64,000 bases of DNA. Origin: Rhodobacteraceae bacterium HLUCCO18. Lineage in GTDB: Bacteria > Pseudomonadota > Alphaproteobacteria > Rhodobacterales > Rhodobacteraceae. The notes beneath the pieces were generated by a model. That model was not told where the DNA came from. It searched no databases and worked only from the letters and a program-made list of their open reading frames with translations. The translations under genes were made by a program, and so were the position numbers. Shown here piece after piece: positions 54,079 through 62,244 of this stretch. The stretch spans positions 22,985-86,984 of the forward strand of contig LJSY01000008.1 in NCBI GenBank assembly GCA_001314805.1. The letters are read 5' to 3'. Each line of letters starts with the position of its first letter. Position 1 is the stretch's first letter.

Positions 54079-56178
54079 ATGGGTCCGCCGCAGGACCGCG
54101 CCACCGCGGTCCCTGACCGGCCCGACGGGTTCTTCGCCGAAGCCGCCGCGCCGCACGCGCGGCGCGCGGCCTATCACTTCAACGCAGGCTTCCTGACGCA
54201 GCCGCGGGTCCGGCGCATCCTGTCGCTGGCCGGCCATGACCTGAGGCTCGGCAAGCCCGGGGCCGATGACGACGTTCTGGTCTGGGGCCATTCCCCCCAC
54301 GCGCCCCGTGGGGAGGCGGCCGCGAAGGCGACCGGAGCCGCGCTGGTTCGGGTGGAGGATGCCTTTTTGCGCTCGCTCCATCCGGGGCGGTCGGGAGAGC
54401 CGCCGTCGGGGCTGGTCATCGACCGGAGGGGCATGCATTTCGACGCCACGCGGCCTTCGGATCTCGAGACCCTGCTCGCGCACCATCCCCTTGACAACAC
54501 GGCCCTTCTCGACCGCGCACGCGATATCATCGCGCGCATGGCGGAGGCGCATCTGGGCAAGTACAGCGCCGTCGATCCGTCGCTCGACCCGCCCGATCCG
54601 GGCTTCGTGCTGATCGTCGACCAGACGCGCGGAGACGCCTCGATCCGGCTGGGGGAGGCGAATGCCGACAGCTTCGCCGAGATGCTGACTTGGGCGCGGC
54701 AGGATCACCCGGACGCGACTCTGGTCATCAAGACCCATCCCGAAACGCAGGCCGGCCACCGGGAGGGGCATTTCGATCCCGAGGCACTGCCGCCCGGCGT
54801 GGTCATCGAGGATCGCCCGATCTCGCCCTGGCGGCTCTTCGAGCATGCGCGCGCCGTCTACACGGTCTCGAGCCAGCTGGGCTTCGAGGCGATCCTCGCC
54901 GGTCATCGCCCGGTGACCTTCGGCATGCCTTTCTACGCAGGTTGGGGGCTGACCGACGACCGCCGCCCCGTGCCCGCCCGCCGGGGCCGTGCGCTGACCC
55001 GGGCGCAGCTCGTGGCCGCGGCGATGATCCTCTATCCCGTCTGGTACGATCCCCATCGCGACCGCCTTTGCCCGGTGGAGGACACGCTCGCCGCGCTGGA
55101 GGCGCAGGCGCGGGCCTGGCGCGAGGACCGTCATGGGTACGCCGCCCTTGCGGTAAGGGACTGGAAACACGCCCATCACCGCGCCTTTTTCGAAACCGCC
55201 GGGGGGCGCGTGGCGTTCCACAAGGACACAGGACCCGCCATGGGCGAAGGCCGCCCCGTTCAGGTCTGGGCCAGCCGCGAGGACGACATGCTCGCCGCCG
55301 CCTGCGCGCGCGCCGACCGGCCGCTCTTGCGGGTGGAGGACGGTTTCCTGCGCTCGCGGGGGCTTGGCGCGCGGCTGATCCCGCCCCTGTCACTGGTGCA
55401 GGACGACCTCGGCATCTACTACGACCCCACCCGCGAAAGCCGGTTCGAGCGGCTCGTCGCCGAGGCCGCAATGCTGGATGCGGCGCGCCTGCGGCGGGCG
55501 GAGCGGCTGATCACGGCGCTCACCCGACAGAAGATCACGAAATACAATCTCGGCGGCGACGCCGCGCTCCCGGAACTCCCCGGCGACCGCGAGATCATCC
55601 TCGTGCCCGGGCAGGTGGAGGACGACGCCTCCGTCCTGCGTGGCGCGGGCGACGTGGACGGCAATCTCGACCTGCTCAGGACGGCGCGGCGGCTGCATCC
55701 GACGGCGTACCTGATCTACAAGCCCCACCCCGACGTGGAGGCCGGCCTTCGCAAGGGCGCCGTGCCTATCGGCGACCTGGTGGACCTCGCCGATCATGTG
55801 GCGAAGGATGCCGACCCGACGGTGCTGATCCGGGCAGCGGACCGCGTCGTGACGATGACCTCGGGGATAGGGTTCGAAGCGCTGATACGCAAGGTCCCCG
55901 TCACGACGCTTGGCGCACCGTTCTACGCGGGCTGGGGCCTGACCACCGACCTGGGCGCAGTGCCCGCGCGACGCAAGGCGCGTCCATCGCTGGCAGCCTT
56001 CGTCCATGCCGCCCTCATCCTCTACCCGCGCTACCATGACCCTGTCACGGGCCTGCCCTGCCCGGTCGAGGTGGCCGTTGAGCGGCTGGCCAACGGAGTA
56101 CTCGTGCCGCGCAAAAGCATACTCGCGAGGCTGCAATCGCTACGCGGCAGGATCGCGCGCGCTTTCACTAATCGGTGA
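54079..56178 (+). CDS. kpsC: KpsC-type bifunctional beta-Kdo transferase
   Basis: 699 aa with two tandem glycosyltransferase modules (about 30-330 and 370-680). The repeated core is seen twice: VEDAFLRSLHPGRSGEPPSG and VEDGFLRSRGLGARLIPPLS, VIKTHPETQAGHREG and IYKPHPDVEAGLRKG, FGMPFYAGWGLTDDR and LGAPFYAGWGLTTDLG. The dual-module enzyme extends the Kdo linker started or continued by KpsS. It starts eight bases after the export-lipoprotein stop and is the last gene of the cassette, converging on ribD. Confidence 0.93.
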   Translation: MGPPQDRATAVPDRPDGFFAEAAAPHARRAAYHFNAGFLTQPRVRRILSLAGHDLRLGKPGADDDVLVWGHSPHAPRGEAAAKATGAALVRVEDAFLRSLHPGRSGEPPSGLVIDRRGMHFDATRPSDLETLLAHHPLDNTALLDRARDIIARMAEAHLGKYSAVDPSLDPPDPGFVLIVDQTRGDASIRLGEANADSFAEMLTWARQDHPDATLVIKTHPETQAGHREGHFDPEALPPGVVIEDRPISPWRLFEHARAVYTVSSQLGFEAILAGHRPVTFGMPFYAGWGLTDDRRPVPARRGRALTRAQLVAAAMILYPVWYDPHRDRLCPVEDTLAALEAQARAWREDRHGYAALAVRDWKHAHHRAFFETAGGRVAFHKDTGPAMGEGRPVQVWASREDDMLAAACARADRPLLRVEDGFLRSRGLGARLIPPLSLVQDDLGIYYDPTRESRFERLVAEAAMLDAARLRRAERLITALTRQKITKYNLGGDAALPELPGDREIILVPGQVEDDASVLRGAGDVDGNLDLLRTARRLHPTAYLIYKPHPDVEAGLRKGAVPIGDLVDLADHVAKDADPTVLIRAADRVVTMTSGIGFEALIRKVPVTTLGAPFYAGWGLTTDLGAVPARRKARPSLAAFVHAALILYPRYHDPVTGLPCPVEVAVERLANGVLVPRKSILARLQSLRGRIARAFTNR

Positions 56179-56270
56179 TTTCCCTGCAACAATTCGAGTT
56201 ATCCACGGGGATTTCGAGAAATTTCTTGTAGTTTCCCGATATTTTGCGCGATCGGCCGATGGCGTTCAAT

Positions 56271-57368
56271 CTACCGCTCCCACCGCGTCAGAACATCATC
56301 GCCAAGCGCTTCCACACCCGCGAGACGCAGGGTCGGCGCCTCCGACAAGGCGGCGACGCCCATCGCGCCCACCGCCGGCGTGCCCTCCGCCCCGATGGCC
56401 CGGCCTGCGGTCACGAGCCACAGCGTTTCGACCAGATCCGCCGCCAGCAGCGCCGCCGCCAGCGTGCCGCCGCCCTCGCAGAACACGCGCGTCAGGCCCG
56501 CCCCCCCCAGCGCCGCCAGTGCGCCCTCCGCATCGAGTTGTCCGCCCGGACCCGACGCCACCTCGAGGAGCGTCGCACCTGCGTCCCGCCACGCGCCGCG
56601 CGCGCCCTCCGGAGCCTCGCGCCCGTGGACCAGCCAGACGGGCACATCCCGCGCCGTCCGGGCGAGATTGCCGTCACGCGGCAGGTCCAGCCGGCGCGAG
56701 AGCACGACGCGCACCGGCTGCGGCACCGCGCCGAAGCCCCGCACCGTGAGTTGCGGATCGTCGCTGCGCGCGGTGCCCGCACCGATCATCACGGCATCGT
56801 GGCGGGCGCGCTCGGCGTGGACCCAGTGCCGTGCACGCGGGCCCGTGATCCAGCGGCTTTCGCCCGTGGCCGTTGCGATACGCCCGTCCAGCGTCGCGGC
56901 AAGTTTCAGGCTGACCACGGGCCGCCCGGTGACGACACGCGTCAGGAACCCCGCATGATCACGCCGCGCCGCATCCTCCAGCACGCCCATCTCGACCGCG
57001 ATCCCCGCCGCGCGCAGGGTCGCGATCCCGGCACCGGCCGTGCGCGGATCGGGGTCGCCCGTCGCCACGACTACGCGCGCAACGCCCGCCTCGACCAATG
57101 CGCCGCTGCAGGGCGGCGTCTGTCCGGTGTGATTGCAGGGCTCGAGCGTCACATAGGCCGTGGCGCCCTCAGCCGCCGCACCTGCCTGATCCAGCGCCAC
57201 GCGCTCGGCATGGGGCCGTCCGCCATCCTGCGTCCAGCCGCGCCCGACGACACGGCCCTCCTTCACGATGACGCAGCCCACCGCCGGGTTCGGCCAGACA
57301 CGGCCCATCCCGCGGCGTCCCAGCGACAGCGCGAGCGCCATGAACCGCCGATCGGTGTCGGCCCCCAT
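56271..57368 (-). CDS. ribD: Bifunctional riboflavin deaminase/reductase RibD
   Basis: 365 aa. The N-terminal deaminase has the zinc motifs PHAERVAL and TLEPCNHTGQTPPC. The C-terminal NADPH reductase (about 150-365) has SLKLAATLDGRIATATGESR and VFCEGGGTLAAALL. It carries out two consecutive steps after GTP ring opening. It follows nrdR by three bases. Downstream of it the rib operon is interrupted by the kps genes. Confidence 0.94.
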   Translation of the reverse strand: MGADTDRRFMALALSLGRRGMGRVWPNPAVGCVIVKEGRVVGRGWTQDGGRPHAERVALDQAGAAAEGATAYVTLEPCNHTGQTPPCSGALVEAGVARVVVATGDPDPRTAGAGIATLRAAGIAVEMGVLEDAARRDHAGFLTRVVTGRPVVSLKLAATLDGRIATATGESRWITGPRARHWVHAERARHDAVMIGAGTARSDDPQLTVRGFGAVPQPVRVVLSRRLDLPRDGNLARTARDVPVWLVHGREAPEGARGAWRDAGATLLEVASGPGGQLDAEGALAALGGAGLTRVFCEGGGTLAAALLAADLVETLWLVTAGRAIGAEGTPAVGAMGVAALSEAPTLRLAGVEALGDDVLTRWER

Positions 57369-57371
57369 GGT

Positions 57372-57839
57372 CTAGGTGCCGGGCGGAACCGGCGGTCGGA
57401 GCTCCGCCAGGAAATCCTCGAAGTCGTCCGTTGCCTGGAAGTTCTTGTAAACGCTTGCGAAACGGACGTAGGCTACGGTGTCGATCGCGGCCAGACGTTC
57501 CATCACGATCTCGCCGATCAGCTTGGACGGGATATCCGTCTCGCCCATGCTTTCCAGTCGCCGCACGATGCCGGAAATCATCTGGTCGATCCTCTCGGGT
57601 TCAACCGGCCGCTTCTGCATCGAGATGCGCACCGAGCGTTCCAGCTTGTCGCGGTCGAAATCCTCGCGCTTTCCATTGGACTTGATCACCACGAGATCGC
57701 GCAGCTGCACGCGCTCATAGGTTGTGAAGCGTCCGCCGCAGGCCGGGCAGAAACGCCGCCGCCGGATCGCGACGTGATCTTCCGCCGGGCGCGAATCCTT
57801 CACCTGGGTATCGACATTTCCGCAGAACGGGCAGCGCAT
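57372..57839 (-). CDS. nrdR: Transcriptional repressor NrdR
   Basis: 155 aa. Zinc ribbon [18 protein letters not shown] with [13 protein letters not shown], then the ATP-cone ([20 protein letters not shown]) that senses ATP/dATP. Represses ribonucleotide reductase genes. First gene before ribD; both should be co-transcribed. The 57840-57996 region upstream holds its promoter, and no other gene is seen there. Confidence 0.95.
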   Translation of the reverse strand: MRCPFCGNVDTQVKDSRPAEDHVAIRRRRFCPACGGRFTTYERVQLRDLVVIKSNGKREDFDRDKLERSVRISMQKRPVEPERIDQMISGIVRRLESMGETDIPSKLIGEIVMERLAAIDTVAYVRFASVYKNFQATDDFEDFLAELRPPVPPGT

Positions 57840-57996
57840 CGGCCTTCCCCTTTTTGTCCCCGTACCGCATCCCGCGCGGCGTTGGTCTGGTGCTTTTTGG
57901 GCCTCACGGCCGCCTCAACACCGCGACTATAGGGTTGGGGATAAAGCTTGGGTAGTGGGGATTTCCGACTACCAGATGGAGGGTGGCCAAACGGAC

Positions 57997-58425
57997 TCAC
58001 CCCGCCGCACGATCCGGCGTGAAATGCGCGGCAACCCGCCGCTCATGCGGCCGGTCGCGGTGTTCGACCAGGTAGATCCCCTGCCACGTTCCGAGAACGA
58101 GACGTCCGTCGCGGACGGGCACCTGCAGCGACACGGGCAGAAGCGCGGCCTTGATATGGGCCGGCATGTCGTCGGCGCCTTCCTGCGTGTGCGTGAGCCA
58201 GCGCATCGACGGATCGTCGGCCCGCGGCACGAGGCGCGAAAGGTACCCTGTGAGATCGCTCTGCACATCCGGATCGGCGTTCTCCTGGATCAGGAGCGAG
58301 GCCGAGGTGTGCTGGATCAACAGCGTCAGCAGCCCGTCGCCCTGCCCCGCCACGACGCGCGCCACGTCGCGCGTGATCTCGTAGAGGCCGGGGCCTCGTG
58401 TCTCGAACTCAAGCATCGTCTGCAT
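57997..58425 (-). CDS. YjbQ/UPF0047 family protein
   Basis: 142 aa from MQTMLEFETRG; an ATG at 58416 is an alternative. The family signature is complete: GLYEITRDVARVV, LLIQHTSASLLIQENADPDV, MPAHIKAALL and LVLGTWQGIYLVEHRDRPHERRV. Homologues form trimers with weak thiamin-phosphate-synthase-like activity; the real role is unclear. The start overlaps the end of the DUF2161 gene by 17 bases, so translation is coupled. Confidence 0.9.
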   Translation of the reverse strand: MQTMLEFETRGPGLYEITRDVARVVAGQGDGLLTLLIQHTSASLLIQENADPDVQSDLTGYLSRLVPRADDPSMRWLTHTQEGADDMPAHIKAALLPVSLQVPVRDGRLVLGTWQGIYLVEHRDRPHERRVAAHFTPDRAAG

Positions 58426-59074
58426 GGATCGCCAGTGCTCCGTCATCGGAAAGATCGTAGATACCGGTCGCCACCCGGCGGAACCAGCCATAGTGATTGT
58501 CGCGCATGATGGCGGTGGCCCGCGCAACCCCGGTGGCGTCCCGCACCGCAGCACCCTTCGACGCCCCGGCGGCGGCCAGATGCGCGACACAGGCCAGCGC
58601 GTCCTGCCGGTAGGCGGTCACGCGCCGGCCCCTCATGCCGCCGGTGTTGGGATCGCCGCGCCGTCGCGCGAATTCGCCCAGAAGCGCCTGCGACCGGCGG
58701 GCGGATTTGCGCGGCGCGTAAGGCCCCGGATCGCAATGCACCTCCACCAGCGCTGTCTCGAGGCGCACGGTCATCAGCCCCATCCCCAGACGCCGCGCCA
58801 GCCGCGTGTTCTCGGCAAGCGCGCGCTGGAAGCGTCGCCCCGTCCCGCGAGGCACGGCGAGATAGACGTCGTCGCAGACCGACAGCCGCGCGATGCCCTG
58901 GTGGAACAGGGCCAGCGAGAAGCCGGTCTTGAGCTCCACGATCACGGGCGGCGCGCCGTCGCGCAGGGCGACCACGTCCGCCGGCCCGACCTCGGCCTTG
59001 ACCTCGTAGCCCTGCGCCTCGAGGAAGGCCTTGATCGGCGCGTAAAGCTCCGTTTCGCTGATCTGGCTGCTCAT
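58409..59074 (-). CDS. DUF2161 PD-(D/E)XK-type protein
   Basis: 221 aa from MSSQISETELYAPIKAFLEA. The N-terminal nuclease-like core is visible: EAQGYEVKAEVGPADVVALRDG with VIVELKTGFSLALFHQ, i.e. Asp and ExK in the right spacing. The C-terminal 90 residues are a small helical domain (RRVTAYRQDALACVAHLAAA ... HYGWFRRVATGIYDLSDDG) resembling a winged helix. Probably a cytoplasmic nuclease or phosphodiesterase; the target is unknown. Confidence 0.85.
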   Translation of the reverse strand: MSSQISETELYAPIKAFLEAQGYEVKAEVGPADVVALRDGAPPVIVELKTGFSLALFHQGIARLSVCDDVYLAVPRGTGRRFQRALAENTRLARRLGMGLMTVRLETALVEVHCDPGPYAPRKSARRSQALLGEFARRRGDPNTGGMRGRRVTAYRQDALACVAHLAAAGASKGAAVRDATGVARATAIMRDNHYGWFRRVATGIYDLSDDGALAIHADDA

Positions 59075-59175
59075 GACGCCTTCACGGTGTCCTTTTGCCG
59101 GGTTTTGCAGCCAATGTGCCGCCAATCGCCGCCCCGGGCAAATGCCGAAACGCGCCGCCCGCGCCGATTCCCGGC

Positions 59176-59204
59176 TTGACACCGCCCGGTCCCGACCGTA
59201 TGCC
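59176..59204 (+). promoter_or_regulatory. rpmB promoter
   Basis: TTGACA (59176-59181), 17-bp spacer, TATGCC (59199-59204): a near-consensus sigma-70 promoter with a leader of about 100 bases before rpmB. Confidence 0.75.
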
Positions 59205-59310
59205 GCGCCCAGATTTAGAGGGCGTGGGGCCTTTCTCCGCGCCCTTTTGGTTTCCGGCCAGCGGCGCGCTTTCGCCCCGTGGCCGCCCGATGACAGACGA
59301 GGATAAGCTT

Positions 59311-59601
59311 ATGTCGCGTGTCTGCGAACTGACCGGCAAGGGCCCCATGGTTGGCAACAACGTCAGCCACGCCAACAACAAGACGAAGCGTCGCTTCCTG
59401 CCCAACCTGACCGAGGTCACGCTGGGTTCCGACGCGCTCGACCGCCGCTTCAAGCTGCGCATCTCCAACGCCGCTCTGCGTTCGGTGGATCACCGTGGCG
59501 GGCTCGACGCGTATCTCGCCAAGGCGAAGGACGTGGAGCTGTCGCCCAAGGCGCTGAAGATCAAGCGCGAGATCGCCAAGGTGCAGGCCGCGCAGGCCTG
59601 A
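59311..59601 (+). CDS. rpmB: 50S ribosomal protein L28
   Basis: 96 aa from [20 protein letters not shown]. Typical L28 with [12 protein letters not shown] and the alphaproteobacterial C-terminal extension ([20 protein letters not shown]). Zinc-binding Cys are absent except C5, as in C-minus forms. A strong promoter lies upstream and an intrinsic terminator directly downstream, so it is a single-gene transcript. Confidence 0.96.
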   Translation: MSRVCELTGKGPMVGNNVSHANNKTKRRFLPNLTEVTLGSDALDRRFKLRISNAALRSVDHRGGLDAYLAKAKDVELSPKALKIKREIAKVQAAQA

Positions 59602-59624
59602 TCCGGATGGCAACGCGACCCGTG

Positions 59625-59654
59625 AACCCCGCTGGCGCGGCCAGCGGGGTTTTG
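59625..59654 (+). terminator. Rho-independent terminator after rpmB
   Basis: AACCCCGCTGG (59625-59635) cgcgg CCAGCGGGGTT (59641-59651), followed by TT: an 11-bp perfect stem 24 bp after the stop codon. Confidence 0.88.
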
Positions 59655-59720
59655 CACGTTTCGGGCTGATCGAATATGCCGCAGAGCGGCCGCCGGCGGG
59701 CGGCAATATAGTCCGGCCCC

Positions 59721-60086
59721 ATGATGACGCTGCGCGCAGTCTCCCTGGTCCTTCTGACCGGCCTGATGACCCTGACAGGCATCGGTGCGGCTTTGGCGCG
59801 TGGCCAGATGGCCGCCGATGGCGTGGTCTGCGGCACCGGCAGCTACGCTGTCATCCTCGCCGCCGATGGCCTGCCGCTCTTCGACCCGGGCGGCGATCCG
59901 GTGGAGGGCGGGGCGCTGCCCTGCCTCGACTGCATTTTCGGCCAGATCGCGCTGTCACCACCGGGCGCGCATGTCGACGCGATCGCCATGGCGTCCTCGG
60001 ATCTTGTCGTCTTTACTCCCCCTGCCCTGTCTCCGCGCCTCTGGCGCCTGGGTGGCAAGGGACGCAGTCCGCCCCACGCGGCCTGA
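59721..60086 (+). CDS. Secreted Cys-containing hypothetical protein
   Basis: 121 aa with an N-terminal signal or anchor (LVLLTGLMTLTGIGAALARG). The mature part has VVCGTGSYAVILAADGLPLF and a CLDC pair (LPCLDCIFGQIALSPPG). The pattern resembles DUF2946-like proteins found near copper genes. It precedes the PCu(A)C gene by 46 bp in the same direction, which suggests a role in periplasmic copper handling (inferred). Confidence 0.7.
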   Translation: MMTLRAVSLVLLTGLMTLTGIGAALARGQMAADGVVCGTGSYAVILAADGLPLFDPGGDPVEGGALPCLDCIFGQIALSPPGAHVDAIAMASSDLVVFTPPALSPRLWRLGGKGRSPPHAA

Positions 60087-60132
60087 CGCCCCGACGCCAT
60101 TCCCGATTTCCTCAGGACAGACGGAGAGAGAC

Positions 60133-60612
60133 ATGTCCCTGAAAACAGCCCTTCTGGCAGGCGCCTGCGCGCTTTTGCCGAGCCTGGCCATCGCCGAAAT
60201 GATGGTCGACGATCCTTACGCGCGCGCCGCCGGTGCCATGGCCCGGTCCGGTGCCGCCTTCATGCAAATCACCAACACCGGCGACGCAGACGACCGCCTT
60301 GTCGCCGCCGCCTCGGATGTGGCCGAGCGGGTGGAGCTGCATACCCACATCATGGACGGCGACGTGATGCGCATGGTCGAGGTGGAGGAAGGCTTCGCCG
60401 TGACGGCCGGTGAGACCATCGCGCTCGAGCGTGGCGGCATGCACGTGATGTTCCTCGGCCTGACCCGCGTGCTGGAGCAGGGCGACGAGATCGAGGTGAC
60501 GCTCACCTTCGAGGAGGCGGGCGAGATGACCGTCACGATCCCCGTGGACAATGAACGCATGCCGGCGGAAACGGGGCACGGCATGCAGCACGGGCACGGC
60601 CACGACGGCTGA
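60133..60612 (+). CDS. PCu(A)C copper chaperone
   Basis: 159 aa from MSLKTALLAG, with AGAGAG upstream. Signal peptide ending AIAE, then the DUF461/PCu(A)C fold with the Cu(I) ligands: VELHTHIMDGDVMRMVEV (His and Met) and ERGGMHVMFLGL (Met-His-x-Met). The C-terminal tail METGHGMQHGHGHDG-like stretch (GHGMQHGHGHDG) adds extra His/Met sites. Delivers copper to the CuA or CuB centre of cytochrome oxidase in the periplasm. Confidence 0.92.
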   Translation: MSLKTALLAGACALLPSLAIAEMMVDDPYARAAGAMARSGAAFMQITNTGDADDRLVAAASDVAERVELHTHIMDGDVMRMVEVEEGFAVTAGETIALERGGMHVMFLGLTRVLEQGDEIEVTLTFEEAGEMTVTIPVDNERMPAETGHGMQHGHGHDG

Positions 60613-60656
60613 GCCCTTCCCGATGCGCGCAGGGGCCTGCCCGGCGCCCGCGCGCA

Positions 60657-61352
60657 TCAAGCCTCGGCCAGCACAGTCTCCACCCAGGCAGGGACCGCCA
60701 CCGCGGCGGGTCCGGTCAGCACCCTGTCGAAGCGCCCCGGCGCCGGCGTCGGTTCGAGGTTGATCTCCAGCGTCTCCGCCCCCGCCTCGGCGGCGATGTC
60801 CACGAAGCCCGCCGCCGGGTAGACCTCGCCCGACGTGCCGATGGCCACGAAGAGATCCGCCGCCTCCAGCGCCGTGACGATCCGGTCCATGTGGTACGGC
60901 ATCTCGCCGAACCAGACGATATCCGGCCGGGTGGCGCGGGCCGCGCAGGAGGGGCAGGCGTCATCCGGGTCCATCACCCGAGGCGCATCCCATCGGGTCT
61001 CGCAGACGGCACAAAGCGCGCGGGTGATTTCCCCATGCATGTGGACGACACCGGTGGCGCCCGCGCGTTCATGCAGGTCGTCGATGTTCTGCGTGACCAG
61101 CAGGACCTCGCCGGTATACCGGGTGGTCAGTTGCGCCAGCGCCTGGTGGGCCGCGTTCGGCGAGGAATCGAGCGCATTGGCTCGCCGGGCGTTGTAGAAA
61201 TCGTGTACCAGCCGCGGGTTGCGCGCGAACCCCTCGGGCGTTGCCACCTCCGTCAGGTCGTATCTCGTCCAGAGCCCGCCCTTGTCGCGAAACGTGCCAA
61301 GCCCGCTTTCGGCCGACACCCCCGCGCCGGTCAGTATGACGATCCCGCCCAT
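60657..61352 (-). CDS. cobB: NAD-dependent protein deacylase, CobB/sirtuin
   Basis: 231 aa from MGGIVILTGAGVSAESGLG. Sirtuin signatures: the GAGxSAESG NAD loop, VTQNIDDLHERAG, the catalytic His in VHMHGE, and four zinc Cys (CAVCETRW, CPSCAAR). The FYNARR motif supplies the Tyr and Arg that mark class III sirtuins, so desuccinylation as well as deacetylation is likely. Divergent from the phosphatase gene with 38 bp between starts. Confidence 0.94.
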   Translation of the reverse strand: MGGIVILTGAGVSAESGLGTFRDKGGLWTRYDLTEVATPEGFARNPRLVHDFYNARRANALDSSPNAAHQALAQLTTRYTGEVLLVTQNIDDLHERAGATGVVHMHGEITRALCAVCETRWDAPRVMDPDDACPSCAARATRPDIVWFGEMPYHMDRIVTALEAADLFVAIGTSGEVYPAAGFVDIAAEAGAETLEINLEPTPAPGRFDRVLTGPAAVAVPAWVETVLAEA

Positions 61353-61390
61353 TGCGCGTCTCCCTTGTCCGTGCCACCAGACGGGCAACC

Positions 61391-61825
61391 ATGACCCGTC
61401 CGCGCCATCGTATCCTCTGCGTCTGCCTCGGCAATATCTGCCGCTCTCCCACGGCGGAAGCTGTCCTGCGCGCGCATCTGCCGGGGGCCGAGATCGCCAG
61501 CGCGGGAACCGGAGGATGGCATATCGGCAAGCCGCCCTACGGACCGGCCATGAAAGCCGCTTCGCGGCGCGGCTACGACCTTTCGTCCCAGCGTGCGCGG
61601 CAGGTGACTGCGGCCGATTTCGACCGCTTCGACCTGATCTTCGCGATGGATCGTCAGAACCTCGCCGACCTCCGCGCCATGGCACCGGAGGCCGCACATC
61701 TGTGCCTTTTCCTCGAACCCTTGGGCGGCGGAGATGTCCCCGATCCGTATTTCACCCGGGATTTCGACGGCGCGCTCGACCTGATCGAGCGCGCGGCAGT
61801 GGCCTGGGCCGGTCGGTTCACCTAG
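61391..61825 (+). CDS. Low-molecular-weight protein-tyrosine phosphatase
   Basis: 144 aa from MTRPRHRILCVCLGNICRSP. The P-loop CLGNICRS (C-x5-R) and the general-acid loop DVPDPYF are both present, with FAMDRQNLADL between. Small soluble phosphatase acting on tyrosine phosphates; bacterial forms often belong to exopolysaccharide regulation, but no BY-kinase is nearby. It converges on the 105-aa secreted protein gene, overlapping its end by four bases. Confidence 0.92.
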   Translation: MTRPRHRILCVCLGNICRSPTAEAVLRAHLPGAEIASAGTGGWHIGKPPYGPAMKAASRRGYDLSSQRARQVTAADFDRFDLIFAMDRQNLADLRAMAPEAAHLCLFLEPLGGGDVPDPYFTRDFDGALDLIERAAVAWAGRFT

Positions 61826-62139
61826 CTGCAGAGCGCCTCGGCCGTTTCCGCGAAGCCGCGCCAGCGGCTCCAGAACGCGTCGTCGCGGCGAGTGTCGGAA
61901 AGCTGCACCTTTTCCGCCCGGCCCGGGTTCTGAAAGAACCGCGCGCCTTCGCGCATGTCGGACCGCGACAGCGTCATGTCCGCGGCATTGCCGATGCAGC
62001 GGCAGATCTCGCGGCTGACGACAGACCGGTCGGACTGAACGCAGGCGCGTTCGATGGGGTTGGCGGATACGGAGGCCGGTCCGAAGACAACGGCCATCGA
62101 GATCGCGGCGATGGCCGCGGCTCCGAGGGATATGCGCAT
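61822..62139 (-). CDS. Secreted four-Cys hypothetical protein
   Basis: 105 aa from MRISLGAAAIAA with a signal peptide (cleavage near SANP). The mature domain has Cys in ERACVQSD, REICRCIGN and EALCS and the helix LSRSDMREGARFF. Similar proteins are frequent in Rhodobacteraceae and are sometimes labelled arginine transporter without evidence I can see. Probably periplasmic with two disulfides. Function unknown. Confidence 0.75.
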   Translation of the reverse strand: MRISLGAAAIAAISMAVVFGPASVSANPIERACVQSDRSVVSREICRCIGNAADMTLSRSDMREGARFFQNPGRAEKVQLSDTRRDDAFWSRWRGFAETAEALCS

Positions 62140-62244
62140 GATGAGTTCGTGCCTCGACAAAAACTGCTTCCTGGGTGCGGGTCTTTTGCCCGCATTATGT
62201 ACAGTTTGCCCGAAGCCGCCGCGCGGATCAACAAAAACGGGCCC

